NCBI GenBank assembly: GCA_013398615.1
Contig: VZSR01000393.1
Span: forward strand, 3,534,888-3,598,887
Direction of reading: 5' to 3'
Length of the DNA: 64,000 bases
From: Brachypodius melanocephalos
Taxonomy: Eukaryota > Chordata > Aves > Passeriformes > Pycnonotidae
The position numbers and the translations under genes were made by a program. Shown piece by piece: positions 48,763 through 61,982 of the stretch (its first letter is position 1; each line of letters starts with the position of its first letter). Below the pieces are notes generated by a model. It searched no databases. It was given only the letters and a program-made list of their open reading frames with translations, and was not told where the DNA came from.

Positions 48763-51116
48763 AAGAATATCTTTTTAGCTCTTTGCTTATCTCTTTGGTA
48801 CTAGAAAAAATGCAAATTGTTTGGGGAATCATGGACCTACAAATGACACTGGGAGTTCAGAAGCTGTTACACTTCACTGCTTTCAATATCCTGGGTTACA
48901 GTTCTGAGTGAAAATGAACTGTTTAAAAGGTATCACATTAAAGGTTATTTGAGCTTTCTTGTCGGAAGAAATGGGGACAGATCATTTTACAGTTAATTTT
49001 ATAGAGTAGTTTGCCTTGTAGTCCACAGAACTCCCAAATAACCAAGTTTACAAGGAGAAGCCTGTTACCCAATATAAATTAATTGTGCCATCAACTTGGT
49101 TCTTATTGAGTGTTTTTACTGTGAGACCACTAAAGGATGGGTTTTATATGAAGATATTGTAGATAGAGAAGACAGCTTGAGTCAGTGCCTGGTGCATTTC
49201 CAGTCTGCCATCAACTCATCTGTGGTAAATAACACAGGAAAAGATGTGTAAAAAGCAAAACCATGTGCTGAACCAAAAGCAAATAAATAACTTGTGCCAC
49301 TAATGTTATTGGGGCAGGAGCTGTTAATGGTAAGCAGTAAACTCAATGAAGGTTTGTCAGTAAAATAAAAGTGGGTTTGTTGGCTTTTTGTTTTCAATTC
49401 TACTCTGAGTCTCTGGTTTATTCACTCCACGCTCTTTCCCTTCCCACCCCCTGCCCTGTGCAATAAATGAGATGCTTTCCACAGGACACAACCACCTGAA
49501 CAGAAAAAAAATGGAGCCACGCACTCACGGGATGGACGCAGCCAACACTGCCCAGGGAACCTCACTGTGGCGTTTTCTGGCTTTTCTGTCCAGCTGTGAT
49601 CATAAAAACCATTCAGAAAGGCTTTGTGAGATCAATTAACAGAAGCCAAAAAAGCTGCACAGGCTCTAACCTTTCTAATTTCATGGTGTATAAGACAGAA
49701 GTAACACAGATGATTATCTCACAGGGAGAAACTCAAGAACTTACAAGAGGTTTAGTAATTCTGAAATATTTATAGAGACAGACACAGTGAATGTTATATC
49801 ACTGAGATCAGGAAAAAAGAGCAGATTTTCATGCTCATATGGAAACTGAATCTCTACACTGAGTTATATATTCTGCTTTCCTTCCTGTTTACCATTTCTC
49901 TTAATTTTATTTTACCTTCCTTTATCCTACATATATAATGTCAAAAACTGTATAAAAAATAAATGGAGTAAACTTAGCAATTTGTACTGTATTTGACATG
50001 TTGGGATATTATATAAAGGTATCTTTATAGAAAAAATCCTTCCTCTTGACTTTTATCTTTTCACCTCAGAATTGGGTGATTTTTTTGGTGTAAACATTCA
50101 TGCTTTTAATCTAGATTTGTGTTTAAAATATCTTTGATAAAAACAAGCAAATTAAAAATGTACAAACGTGAAGTGAAAAGATCAAAGTCAAAACCAAATC
50201 TAATCTTCTTAAAGTAAGACTTAACTTGTTCAGTGGATACAACTACAGAATGCTTTTTCACTGGTGAAACTAAAAAGGAGTATTCAAATCCATAAGATCA
50301 ATTATCTAAATGAAATATAAGAATTAAAAGAAATATATAGGTGCAAAGAAATGTTCCTTTTTAAATTTAAAAAAATATTTTATAACTTCACAAAGCTCTC
50401 ATTCAAAGCAGAATGGAAGATATTTGGTTCTCCTTTTTCTCTGTTTTAAGTTAAAAATAATCCTCAAATTTGATAAAAACATGCAAAGTTCAAAAGTTCA
50501 AAGTTCAGGGAGCCAAAAGTGCAGATTTGAGATCCTGGCTGTTGTGCACGCAGGTCATGACCGAGCAGAGCTTCCAATACAGTAAAACAAGTGAATAAAT
50601 AAGCAAACCAACCATGACTCAAGAGTAAATAGAGAGAATTTGAACTCTGAACTCCCATTCCTTCATTTCACTTCTCTGTAGCCCAACATGATCATTACAA
50701 GAATTAGCTATCCACGTGATTTCAAAGTCTGAGTAACCAACCAACCAAATGTTTACACTTTCTAAGTAAATACATGCCAGACATCAAACCCAATTTGATG
50801 ACAAACGCTGATTTGGCTTTAGAAGTTGCCTCTAAGCTGATGACACCCGGCTGAAATGGATGGGTGACTCAGTTTGATGATGAGTGAGCATTTCACGGTT
50901 CTCACGGGTTCCCTGGAGGAGGATTCGTCACCTTTGGAGTCACGGATTTCCTCCCACTGACTCTAGAGGGAAGTAGAGCACCGAGCTGTGATCCACATCT
51001 CGAGCATCACATAAATCCTCCTGCCCTACAGCTCTGTGTATTTTACTGCCTCGTTGGGAAGGTTGTTGCAGAGGGTTGTTGACGCAAGACCCAGCATCTA
51101 CCACATTTTAAATTCT

Positions 51117-51175
51117 TACTTTCTTTTTTCTTTTTTCCTTTTTCTTTTCCTTTTTTTTTTTTGTTTTATTTTTTG
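51117..51175 (+). repeat. T/C-rich pyrimidine tract
   Basis: About 55 bases of T runs broken mainly by C, with G only near the 3' end. On the host gene strand it is polypurine. No coding content. Confidence 0.85.
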
Positions 51176-54100
51176 TGGATATTGATTATACTTGGAAATT
51201 GGACCCTGTTCTTTAAGCATTTTTAATTCTGAACTTTAGTCTTGAGTTCGATGGCAAAGCTCCCAATGTATTCCCCAGAAGCTGAATTTCACCTTGGAGT
51301 GAACAACATTTTTAAAGGATAAAATCACCCCCACACTTCTCTAAGCAGACTTTATAAATAAATATTGTCTCTATTATAACAAAAATGTGTGCTAATATGA
51401 CCATTTGGGTTTTGAGGGCCATTTAAAAAAAAACCACGAGTAACTTATAAAATATCACATTTAAAGTATTAGATCTTCCTCCAGTCATTAGAGGGAGTTA
51501 TTAATTCCCTGTATATTTTTACAAAATTCCACATGCTGTATTATAATAAATGTTATAAAGATAACACTGGGTTCAACATTATTCAGCATTTAACAATTAA
51601 TTTACATAATGTAAATATTAATGCAGCCTTGAGCACTGTGGGGCTGAGGAATTCTGAACACTGTGCATTTCATTACCTCCAACATTGCAGCGAGTTTCTT
51701 CCTGCAGGACACTTGGGAGATTCTTGGAGGAGTTCACGTTGTACATTAAAGTAATAAAATATAACATGAACTGTGTAAAACTCAGGATGTTCTTCTAGAA
51801 CTGCCTAAGAATCTCTTAATGATCGCTTTTCTGTAGATTTTTATTTTCATTGCTAGAAGATTCAGGACTACTCTTCATTGGAGCTCTCCCAAATGAGTTT
51901 TGGTTCATAAACCCCAAGGGTTTGTGATTCTCTTTACAGGGTGACATGACTGATAGCAAGAAACAACGATTTGATTTTTCTTTTCCCCTCTATGCTGAGC
52001 ACTGCTTTTTTGGACACAGATGGGAAAGGTAATAATATATATTGTACATTCGCATCTGCATACATACATACATAATCTACATAGAAAGGAGTCAATATTT
52101 TCTCACTAACAAATCTACTCCAACCTGTAGTGAGGCCAAATTTCTCTCTCTGCTTTCTATCAGACCTGCACACACCCCATGCACTTTTTGTCAACCATCT
52201 CTGTTAACATCCCAAATGACAGATGGATTGTTTCATCTACAAGAGGTAATTTTCATGTTTTTAATCATTTAAAAACTTGACACAGATAATGCAGAGTTAT
52301 TTGCCCAACTCTGAAAGGAACCTTCAGAATTGGGAATTCAAGCCATTTTACTTGACTATAATGAACATTAAACCTCAACCACAGGGTGGAAATTTATGAA
52401 TTAAGATGTGGATATACATCTACACACCCGAGGTACGTGATGAGCACGTGCAAACATCATCATTCACCTTTTCAAGCCAACAGGAAATATCTCCATAGCA
52501 ACTTGCAGTTGCCAATTGTGGCAGCCATTCCCAACCACTCAAAAAAAAAAAAAATTAATTGGCAAGCAAGGATTTGTATTCTTGACAATTAACTCAAAAA
52601 GTCAAAAGTAGGAGTAACAACTGCTGTATCCTGTGTCAGTAGTCTCCAAAACTGGTCTGAAAATTTCAAAGGATTTGTTTAAAAGTAAACATATGTAGAT
52701 ATAAGTGATCAGCAAACTTAAGGAAAAATTAGGAATCAGTACCTCAGTGATTTGCAACAAAAGACACTTAATATGTATCTACATGAGCAAGAATGTATTT
52801 CAAAAAGTGCCATCTACCAACACATAGAAATATACATTTCTTGGCAGCTTTGGGGCCATAAAGTTCTTACTGTGGCACAGATCGCAAGGTCACAACTCAC
52901 ATCAAAGCTGAGACTATCAAAGCCACTTCAAATATCCAACATGCTGGCCTGAAAATATTTCTTACACATTTAAAGAAAAAAAAAAGTCCCCAAATCAGTA
53001 CCCTTTAGGAAATAAATTAAACAAAGATAAAGTTACAAAACACATCTTCTGGAGTTTAACACATGAGAAAACTCACAGCATATGTGATGCAGAAGAGGTC
53101 AACAGTGCTGTAAGGCAGAATTATTTCAATTCCTGCCTTTTCCATACTAAACTCGTGCCCTCACAGCTCCGAAGCACTCTGAGACTCTTCCTCAACACGA
53201 GCCGTGGCAGCAGCAGGGCAGGGTCAAGGAGGTGAGGAAACATTCCTGCTCTGGGAGGTGTGAGGCATCCCAGATCTGCTACAGCCAAAAGGAAAGATTC
53301 TGCACCAGGATCAGAGAGGAGCCCCAGGACAGAGTGTGGGTGGAACGGTGCAAACACAGCGACCACCAGAGACCCCACCAGCTCCTCCTCATGACCAGCA
53401 GCCCCTGCAAACATCTCACTGTTTGTCTGTCCACACCTCTGGTCAGTGGACAACACAGAGGAGAGTTGATTTTTTTAGGGTTTGTTTTGTTTTTATTGCC
53501 TCAGTGGGGAAAAAAAAAAACAAACAAAAAAACCCATGAAAAATAATGCTTTTTTTCCCAGTCTATTTCCAGTGGGGAAAAAAAAATGCAGCTGCATTTT
53601 TTGACCAGGGCTTTAATTTCTTAAAAGTATCTCCCCCTTTGCACTAAAAAGCAAAGATGAAAGGTGTTAATTTTTTAGCTACTGGATAAAAGAAAATGCT
53701 GCAAAATGGTGGAAGTTGTACCGAGGCTGCAGGAGATCTGTAAATACATCTATGGATGAAACCTCAACGTGAGAGTAAATCCTGCAACTTGCGGGAAGTT
53801 GTTTAGAAATAAACTGGCTGGTTCTGGTTTTCTCAGAAATTTGACCTAAATTAGAATTTTGGGAGAGCGAGGAAGCAAGCACCATTCTGTTTGTACATTC
53901 CCTTCAGCTAACACTTGTCCTGAGTCCTGGATCATGAAGAATGAAAGACAAAAACTGGCAATTAATTTGCACAACTTTAAAACAAAAGTGAGGAGAAACG
54001 AGGATTCTCCACACCAAAAAAACTTTGTGTCCCTTTTCTCCATGCACTGACAGGAATGTAGAGACAGCCTCAGCTGCAAAGTGACGCATCCCACCAGGAA

Positions 54101-56794
54101 AACTGTCAAGGAGAGGAGGATTTAAGGACATCCCATGGCAGTCACAACAGCCACGGCTGCTGCCAAGGCTCTCTGAGGCAGCCACATCCCACTGTCCCTT
54201 GATCTCTGAAGTCCCCTCACATCAGTCCAGGGAAAAAGAGTGCTTCAGTGCAGGCTTGAGGCAACAGAATAAACCGAGAAAGCATCTCTGAGAAAAACTA
54301 CAAAAAGTTTTGCTGGAGCACAAGTCCTCGGTGCTTAGCATCAGGCCATTAAAATTCTTGGCAGCAGCTCACAGTCCTGGCTTGCCAATGGCCCACTTTT
54401 CATGCAGCCTATTTTTGTTTGGGAAAAAAAAAAAAAAACCCTTCAGAACATCTGAATATTAAACCTTTCTTCAAGCTATAATGATCAGGGAGATTAGCTC
54501 TGATCAGCAGTTTTAGGCCATATGTAAATTCGGTGTCCCTAGGCAGAGTAGAAAACCATGAAATACCCTTCTTTTCTCCCTTTGGCTGGCAGGAATCAGG
54601 AGGCTGCTCCACAGATCCTCATTAGTATTGGTCCACACCACCGATTTAGCATTCAACAGGTTGTAATTCCTGGGCCTGTGAGGGACTAGCCTGCAGCTAA
54701 GGTATACCAGATTGGCAAGAGAAAATCCACAAGAACAAAGAAACCTTTACTTCTTTCAGTTTCTCTTAATTAACGCTGTTTTTTTAATGTTTTCACTGCT
54801 TTGGCTGCAGCAGCCCCAGCAAATTTAGAAGTGTTTTAGCAGCATCACCACCGCCCATCTTCACAGCTTATGAAAAGGCTAAAATCCATAAGCTAAGGAG
54901 GGTTTTTTTCCTCTACTTCAGCACACAGTGTTTAAACCCCTCAGGGCACACCAAAGTAATAGAAAGATGTACCAGCACTGAGTAAATATCACAACACTTT
55001 TTATGGAACAATATATTTGATATAGAGCCATGGTGGGCATGAACAAACTCCCTGCTACAGCCTGGGTGGGAGAGCGTCTCTCCCTGGATGAGGTCTGAGA
55101 AAACAATTCCTGCCTTTTTCAGGAAATCTGATTTAGTTTCATTTAGGAGAGAGACATCTCCATTCAGCAGCAAAACCACTCAGAACAAAGGCTCTTTGAG
55201 AAATGGTTTCCAAATTGTGGTGCCTGGCGGGAGGTGGCACAATCAGCAGCTGGGGATGTGCCTGTGCTGGGACTCCTGTGCTCCCCCTGCTTTGAGGAGA
55301 ATGTTAATAATGCTGTAACCGCTGCTTTAATCTACAGAGGGATCCAGGAAAACATTCGGAATTCTGCCCTTCCCCTGCACTTTGCAGCTGGAGTAGCTAC
55401 TTGTAAAGGAACCGACAGACAAATTGTAATCTACAAAGCAGGGAGAGGGGAAAAGCACAAGGCTCTTGCCTGCCTGCTTCCAAAAGGATTCTTCAGCCTG
55501 AAGAAAAAAAAAATTAAAAAAGAGAAAAGAAAAATGAGTTAAAACTTTATTCAATAGCAATGAAGCCCGAAGCTGATAATTTCGGCTTTCTGGGATACAG
55601 CTGTAGCAATGAGAAAATAAGAGCCCAAAGGATGGATAAACTATATTATCTTAACTAGCAAAGGCAAGCCTTCAAAAAATGAAATTGGAAAAGAAAAGCT
55701 ACACTATTAACTTCTTTTTTTTTTTTTCCCTAGCTAAGAAAATACGATCAAATTTTCAATTCTTTAGTTCTCTCCTAGTAAGCCTGCAGCACACACCAAG
55801 CCCTGCTGAAAGTGTAACCTCCCCAAATGAAACTGCCAAATAAGCAAGATTACAACAAGCCCAAGAGGCATGTCTATCTTTTTTGGTCTTATAATTATTT
55901 TGAGTACTGTAGGTTTTTTCCCTAACAGAAGCAATGATAGAGTTCAGCTTAAAATCAAGAAGGCAAAACTGTTTAAATTAACAAAACCAAGAAGTTTGCA
56001 AAACAATGCTCGCCAGTGTGCCCAAACAGTAATGTCTGCAATTTCATGATCCATTACCCTGTCTGTTAAAACATGCTGATGTTTCTCCTCTGCCTCTGTT
56101 TTCCAGGCCCTTCTCTGCCACAGTTGGGAACCCAGCTCCTGTGTCAGATTTTGCCCCATCAGATTTGGGGAGAGCTCATCTCATCTGCACAAAACATTGA
56201 CATAACCACACCAGCACTGCCCATGGTATGTTGATTAAATTTATTGCTAACTTTGCATGCTAAACCTGAATCTGTTTGGATAACCTTGCACAGCAGCAAC
56301 GGTGGGCAATGCAAAATCCATTTGTTCACAGCCACATCAGAGACATTTCAGAATTTCAGGTCGCTCCATTAACAGAATTACATTATTTTAGTGTTATTTC
56401 TAGTTTTTCTGTTGATATGAATATTTGTTCAGTGTCTAGCCACTGTTTACCAGAAATCTCAGAGTGATTTTAGAGTATGACCTCTCTCTCTGACGTGATT
56501 TCTCTTAGTAGTCCTTCAACTTGTCCATACTTTTGCAAAATTTGTCAGACCAAACCTTTAAACCACTTTCCCTCAGCTGCTGCTGGCACTGGGATTACTG
56601 GCACTGGGGTCTCAGTGGAATGCAGATCCCAGTCCCAAGAACCCAATACCATTTTTCAGCCTCAAGATAATGAGCTGCTGTCTGTTGGTGGAAGAACCCA
56701 AAGCAAGTTCAATTAAATACATCAGTAGGGTGCTCACTCCTTTACACTCATCCTGACTTCATCCTTATCAAAAGGAGGGATAGGATTTTTGTAG

Positions 56795-57066
56795 GGCAGC
56801 TAGTGACAGGACAGGAGCATAGTTTTAAACTAAATAAGGGCAGGGTTAGATGGGATATTAAGGAGAAATCCTTTCCTGAGAAGGTAGGGGGGCCCTGGCA
56901 CAGGGTGCCCAGAGAAGCTGTGGCTGCTCCTGGATCCCTGGAAGTGTCCAAGGAGAGGGCTTGGAGCAGCCTGGGACTGAGGAAGGTGTCCCTGCCATGG
57001 CAGGGATGGAATGGGATGAGCTTTAAGGTCCCTTCAACACAAACCATTCCACGATCCTCTGATTCC
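56795..57066 (+). mobile_element. CR1 LINE 3' fragment, about 270 bp, plus strand
   Basis: GTGACAGGACAGGAGCATAG, TAGATGGGATATTAAGGAGA, GGCCCTGGCACAGGGTGCCC, AGAGAAGCTGTGGCTGCTCC, CCTGGAAGTGTCCAAGGAGA, GTGTCCCTGCCATGGCAGGG and CTTTAAGGTCCC follow the avian CR1 3' region in the sense direction, ending in an eroded CATTCCACGATCCTCTGATT version of the octamer repeats. The open frames of 100 and 116 codons over it are repeat translations. Confidence 0.94.
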
Positions 57067-60000
57067 AGGGCTCGCTCCACCCCAGCCCAAACCTGCAAAG
57101 GTTAAAATTTCTCTGATTGTGGCACTTCCACAGCCTGTGGGAGGAAGAACCTATTCTTGCACACAGAAGGAAACTCTATAGTATTTAATAGTTTGATTTG
57201 CTATTATGTGCTCCTGCATAAGTTTTATTTTAATATCACGCAACTGCTGTGATTGCATTTTTATAATTGGTGCTCTGCCCCAGAGGAGAACTTTTTGAAG
57301 AGTAAAAAATGCTACCTAGGTGCTGACTCAGAGAATTTACAGAGTGCTTTGGGTAGCAGTACTTAGGCATGAAGCTTTCCAGCAAAGGTGCTGCAGGTGC
57401 TGAACAATTCAAACTGCCAGATCAATGACGTTAATTAACGGTTCATGCAACAAAATATAAAAGAAAATTAAGGTGGTGAATTAAATCCTGAAAGCAAAGT
57501 CCCATACAGAGTCGAGCTGAGATGCTGACAACCTTCTGAAATTTTGTGTGTCCTGGGAAATCCAGGCCTGCATTCTGGCCACATTCTGAATCAAGGAGCT
57601 GGTGATGCAGCAGGGAGGGTTTTTGCTGTGCTAAACAGGGATGGGTGCCAGTTTCATCTCCAAAGACCCAGATTTGTAGTACATGGGCTTTCAGCAAGAG
57701 TGAGCCTGTATGAATTTCACTGCCATTCCTCCTGATTTCACAATCTGCCAATCCCAGCTGACACAAGGGACTGTCACTTAAGACAAACCACAGAGACCTT
57801 TCACAGACACTCTCTGTAACTTCGGTGTTTCACATGCCTTCCAAGCTTCTCAGATACACCACAGGGTTGATGGCAAGAAATGACAGATAAAAAACATTTA
57901 AATAACGCCTCTTTAAAAATTTAAAGCTCCTTTAAAGAAAGAGACTGTGTTTATAACCTCTAATGGTAAAAGAGAGTGACTGTTCAAGGGATTCCTTTTT
58001 AATCAAACATCACAAAATTCAGATTGTAAAAGCATACTGAGACTGGCAATATTTTCAAAGCCCAAAGGTTGTCACTGTAGATGAGAGGTTTCTGTTTGGA
58101 GCAACAAATAACACGTCTTCATTTGAGAGAAGTAAAAAGAGTTAGATGAAATGAATGCGCAGAGTTGGGGGGTTTGGTTTCCTTTTTTTTTTTTTTTAAG
58201 CTTTGGTTTTGGGGTTTTTTTGCCCCCACTCCATTAGGCAAATACATCTTCCTTACTACCCTCTGTGAGAGCAGCTAAACTCTGCCCTTCTAGAGCCTAA
58301 AGCAACAGGGCCAAGAAATACAGTTTCCATGTGTGCTCCATAAAATTACAGCCTCGGGTAGACTGGAAGAAAATTCATAATATATTAATTGAATGAGTAA
58401 TCATATGACTCCATGAATAAGACCTGCAGTGTACTGCCAATTATTTCATTAATTAAAGTAGCTTTGTCTTGAGGTGTGTCTCTCAATTTCAAAACCACGT
58501 TAAAAAATAAATTTCCCTGCCAAGTTTCCTGACAATGCTTTTGATGATTAAAAGGAAATTACATTAAAAGTAGACTATGCTCTTTACCTTTTTTAATGGG
58601 AATCATATTTTATTTTTCTCTTAGAGATTCCACAGAGGAAATGGAAACATTTTCATCCAGTAATGTGCATCTCCTTTCTTGGAGGTGTTATATGTTCTGC
58701 CATAATGTTTGCATGGCAAATATTGCTATTTTATAAGTAATCACATATTTTTATAATATTCCTGCCTCTTAAAACAATTATTAAATACTTCTAGTACTCT
58801 TAAAATCATGTTTCACCCACACTAATTTTAGAATAGAACTTATTTTGTATATGCACACTGTTTAAACACAGATTTGAAGCTGGAACAGAGCTGTCCAAGA
58901 AAGCATCCACTGTTGACACCAACATAATTCTTAGCACACAGTAATTTCCCTTTTCAAGCTACAAGTGGTTTTTAAGTATAAGTAAGGATTGAGGAAAAAT
59001 CAATTAAAATTCTTTATCCAAGTTATTTTCTCCTTGTACTTTGGAATCAATTTTTTTTTGCCTTCATAAGTTTGACTTGTACAATTGAAACATGGAACAG
59101 AAGTCATGTATTTTCCATCAAAAGCATATTCAATATATTTTACTGCTCTGTGCTCAAATCAGACCAATGATCAGCTACATTTATATTTCCCAAAAATCAC
59201 TGTCTTGAATATGTATCTGTTAATATTTTCTTCAAGCCACATTTAAAAGTCATTTCTGCTGGAGTTTCCAACGTGCACCAGCAGGAGATGGATTGAGAGC
59301 AAGAACTGTGAGCTCTCACCTTCAACCTGTCTATCACATTGCCCAAGTGTGAATCTAGCTCAGCACCAGCTGACAGCACCTTCCCCCCTTTCCCTCCACA
59401 AGAAAGCCAATAATGAACTTTTCAAGGTTTCCAGAAAGTTCTTCAGGTACAAATGTGTCATTTTATAAAAGCTTCTCCTGCTTACTTTCCAGCACGTTAG
59501 TGGTGCTCGCCAGGAGGGCTTGATTTCTAAAAATAAATGTCATTTCCCACCTATTTCTGGTGGACAGCCATGGAAAACAGCTATACAGAAACAGTGCAAC
59601 TGTGTGTGGAAATGAATAGTGGTGTGCAAAGGGGACAATTTCTGTATGTAACAGATGTGATCTGAATGAGAAGATAAAGAGTGCTTTTTTCTAGAAGTTG
59701 TGCTCAATATCTGAAAGCCAAGTGAACTGTTTAGAATATTTCTATAAAATATCACAAATGTCTCATACTGCCACAATAGATGACTGTGGGGTCATTCTCA
59801 CTGGGGTTTCCTTTCCTATTGCAATTGCCTTCGCTCTTCCAAGGGTACTGTGCAACTCTTTTTTGACTTCATGAAATTACAGACTGCAATTTATACCCCA
59901 AGCTCCATATTTGATGGTGGGGAAAGAAGAAGAACTATGAGGGCATGAAATAAAGCAAGAAATGAGAAAAAAAAAAAAAAAGAAAAAGAAAAATGTGAAC

Positions 60001-61693
60001 CTACAGTTTAAAAAAACAAGTTTTTTCTCCTTTTTTTTTTAAGGCACTATCTATCTGATAATAACTTTCAAATAAAATTGGGAAAATTAATCAGGTTAAC
60101 CTGCAAGGGCATAAAGAACTCTGCCTTTGTGCAGTGCTGAGTTTTCCATTCAGCTGTATCTGTCTTCAAAAATAAAAGCAGGATGGATCTGTCTATTGGC
60201 AATGCACACTGAGGCAAGCCCTGCCTGCACTGACAATTTATTTATTGTCTTTTTTAGCTTTGGCACTTGCAGCAGTGGCCACGGCATGGCCCTGCTGGCA
60301 GAGGGGACAGTGTCCCTGTCACCACCCCTGGGGACACCAGGCTGGGATTTACACCCAGCTGGGTGTGAGGATGGGGCAGGAGGGGATGGGGCTCCAGCTG
60401 CGGCATCCTTGCCACCAACCTCAAAACACAGCATCCACTGATGGCACATGATTGCAGGTTCTGGGGATTTATCACCCCTTTCATGCACTTTTAAAGGATC
60501 TGGATGAAATATGGCGCTGTGGATGCTGCCAGGCTCTGACTCCTGCAGAGCCTGCACGGAGGGGACGGCGAGGCAATATCCACCAAGGGTGATTTAGGAG
60601 TGTATAAACACAAACTGAGCGTTTATACCACTAATAAAGCCTGCCCAGAGGGCTGCAGCACGCTCCCTCTCTGCAGGCTGCCACACGGCCATGAAGGTTT
60701 TTCGGATAATGCTTCCCTGGGACTGCAGGATCTTTCCATTTATTGATTACATAGATGAGTTTATCTCATGTGTCCAAAGTGCTTGGAGCTCTGAAACTAA
60801 TCCCTCTCTCTTCTGAGAGAATGGGAGATACACAAAGCAGGTGCAAAAGCCCAGGTGCAAAAGCCACTGGTAAGTAAATTAGTGCATAAATTGCCTTTTG
60901 CAAACAATTGCATCCCAAATTGCACAAATTCATTTGAGCCCTTCTGTTCCAGTCCCCAGCAAGGACTCCAACATTAAAAAAAAAAAAAAAAAATTCACTT
61001 GTTCTTTAATTAAGAAACATACTCATTTTTATTTCATGAAACTGAGCTATCACACAAGAGGAGCCAAAACTCCAACCATCGTTGCTCTGTGTAGGGAAGA
61101 GTGAGCACTTCACTGCATGAATTGTCCAAGGCACAGAGACCACAATGCTTTTACAGCCTTAAGATTGTAATTGCCTTACATCAAGCATTAATGCTGATCT
61201 GGCCATCAGGCTGACTTTTGGTATATCTTGTGTGTAACTATGGAAAAGCAAAAGAAAGCTCATTTTAGCAGGAGGGGCAGTGAGCACACAGATCACCTGT
61301 GCAGAAAGGCAAAGAGAATTTTCCATCTGGGACTGGAGAAGGTGACTCAGTTCCAGCCCTCCCAAGCTGGCCAGGAATTCTACCTGTGCATCTGAGCTGC
61401 TCTGGAGCCTTTGCTGGGTTTTCTCTCTTTCTGCTGAAATCAGGACTAATTGAGCCCTAGGGTGGACTGCAGCCTCCTGCTCCCATCACCGACCCAGACA
61501 TTTCCATCACTGACCCAGGCTGAGGGACCTGCTAATTGCTACACATGAGATCATTTTAATTTCCTCCAAATGCACTGGTTTAACCACACTTGCATACCTG
61601 GGAACCTGTTAATTACTGGGTAGTGCTTTAATGGCTTATTCCTCTTAATATCCAACTGGTAGATTACAGTGGAGGTACAGCTTTGTCTGCCAT
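57067..61693. other. intronic stretch, no gene seen
   Basis: Unique intron with poly-T (58183-58197) and poly-A (60976-60993) tracts, a motif-bearing AT-rich stretch at 58374-58570 and a GC-richer block at about 60.26-60.46 kb with long chance frames on both strands. No known gene is recognised. Confidence 0.7.
60976..60993 (+). repeat. poly-A tract, 18 nt
   Basis: An uninterrupted A run. No recognised retroelement precedes it. Confidence 0.85.
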
Positions 61694-61912
61694 AACACAA
61701 CAAATTATTAATAAATAGATATCTTTTCTTTCCTTTGTGTATATACAGAGTAACTAAAATATACCAGAATCTATAATTAAAGATCAGGTATTTTGTCTAT
61801 ATATGCTCATCCCACACAACAAATTATTAGTAAATATGTATCTTTTCTTTCCTTTGTGTACATACACAGTAACTAATAAAAGACCAGATATTTGTGTCTA
61901 TATATGCTCATC
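61694..61912 (+). repeat. tandem duplication, about 119-bp period, two copies
   Basis: Copy one (61694-61811) and copy two (61813-61912) both run from ACACAACAAATTATTA through TCTTTTCTTTCCTTTGTGTA to CTATATATGCTCATC. Copy two has scattered substitutions and lacks about 17 bases present in copy one after the AACTAA segment. Confidence 0.9.
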
Positions 61913-61942
61913 TCTCTGCAATACATGCACAGCATACATATT

Positions 61943-61982
61943 AAATATATATATATATGTATATATATACGTATACACACAA
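61943..61982 (+). repeat. (AT)n / (ATGTAT) rich microsatellite
   Basis: Alternating AT with GT and AC interruptions. It can self-pair. It lies just after the 119-bp tandem duplication. Confidence 0.85.

Larger units (their letters stand above)
45958..56794. other. intronic stretch, no gene seen
   Basis: Mostly unique AT-rich intron, with a small ATACA repeat at 48745-48762, a pyrimidine-rich tract at 51117-51175 and a relatively GC-rich block at about 53.12-53.46 kb that is open on both strands but unrecognised. Confidence 0.7.

Noticed and set aside
56748..57105. Frames of 100 and 116 codons on opposite strands
   Set aside because: They are translations of a plus-strand CR1 fragment.
60150..60557. 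135-codon minus-strand frame with proline/alanine-rich stretch
   Set aside because: It lies in a locally GC-rich patch with open frames on both strands. No domain or splice evidence, so treated as chance.
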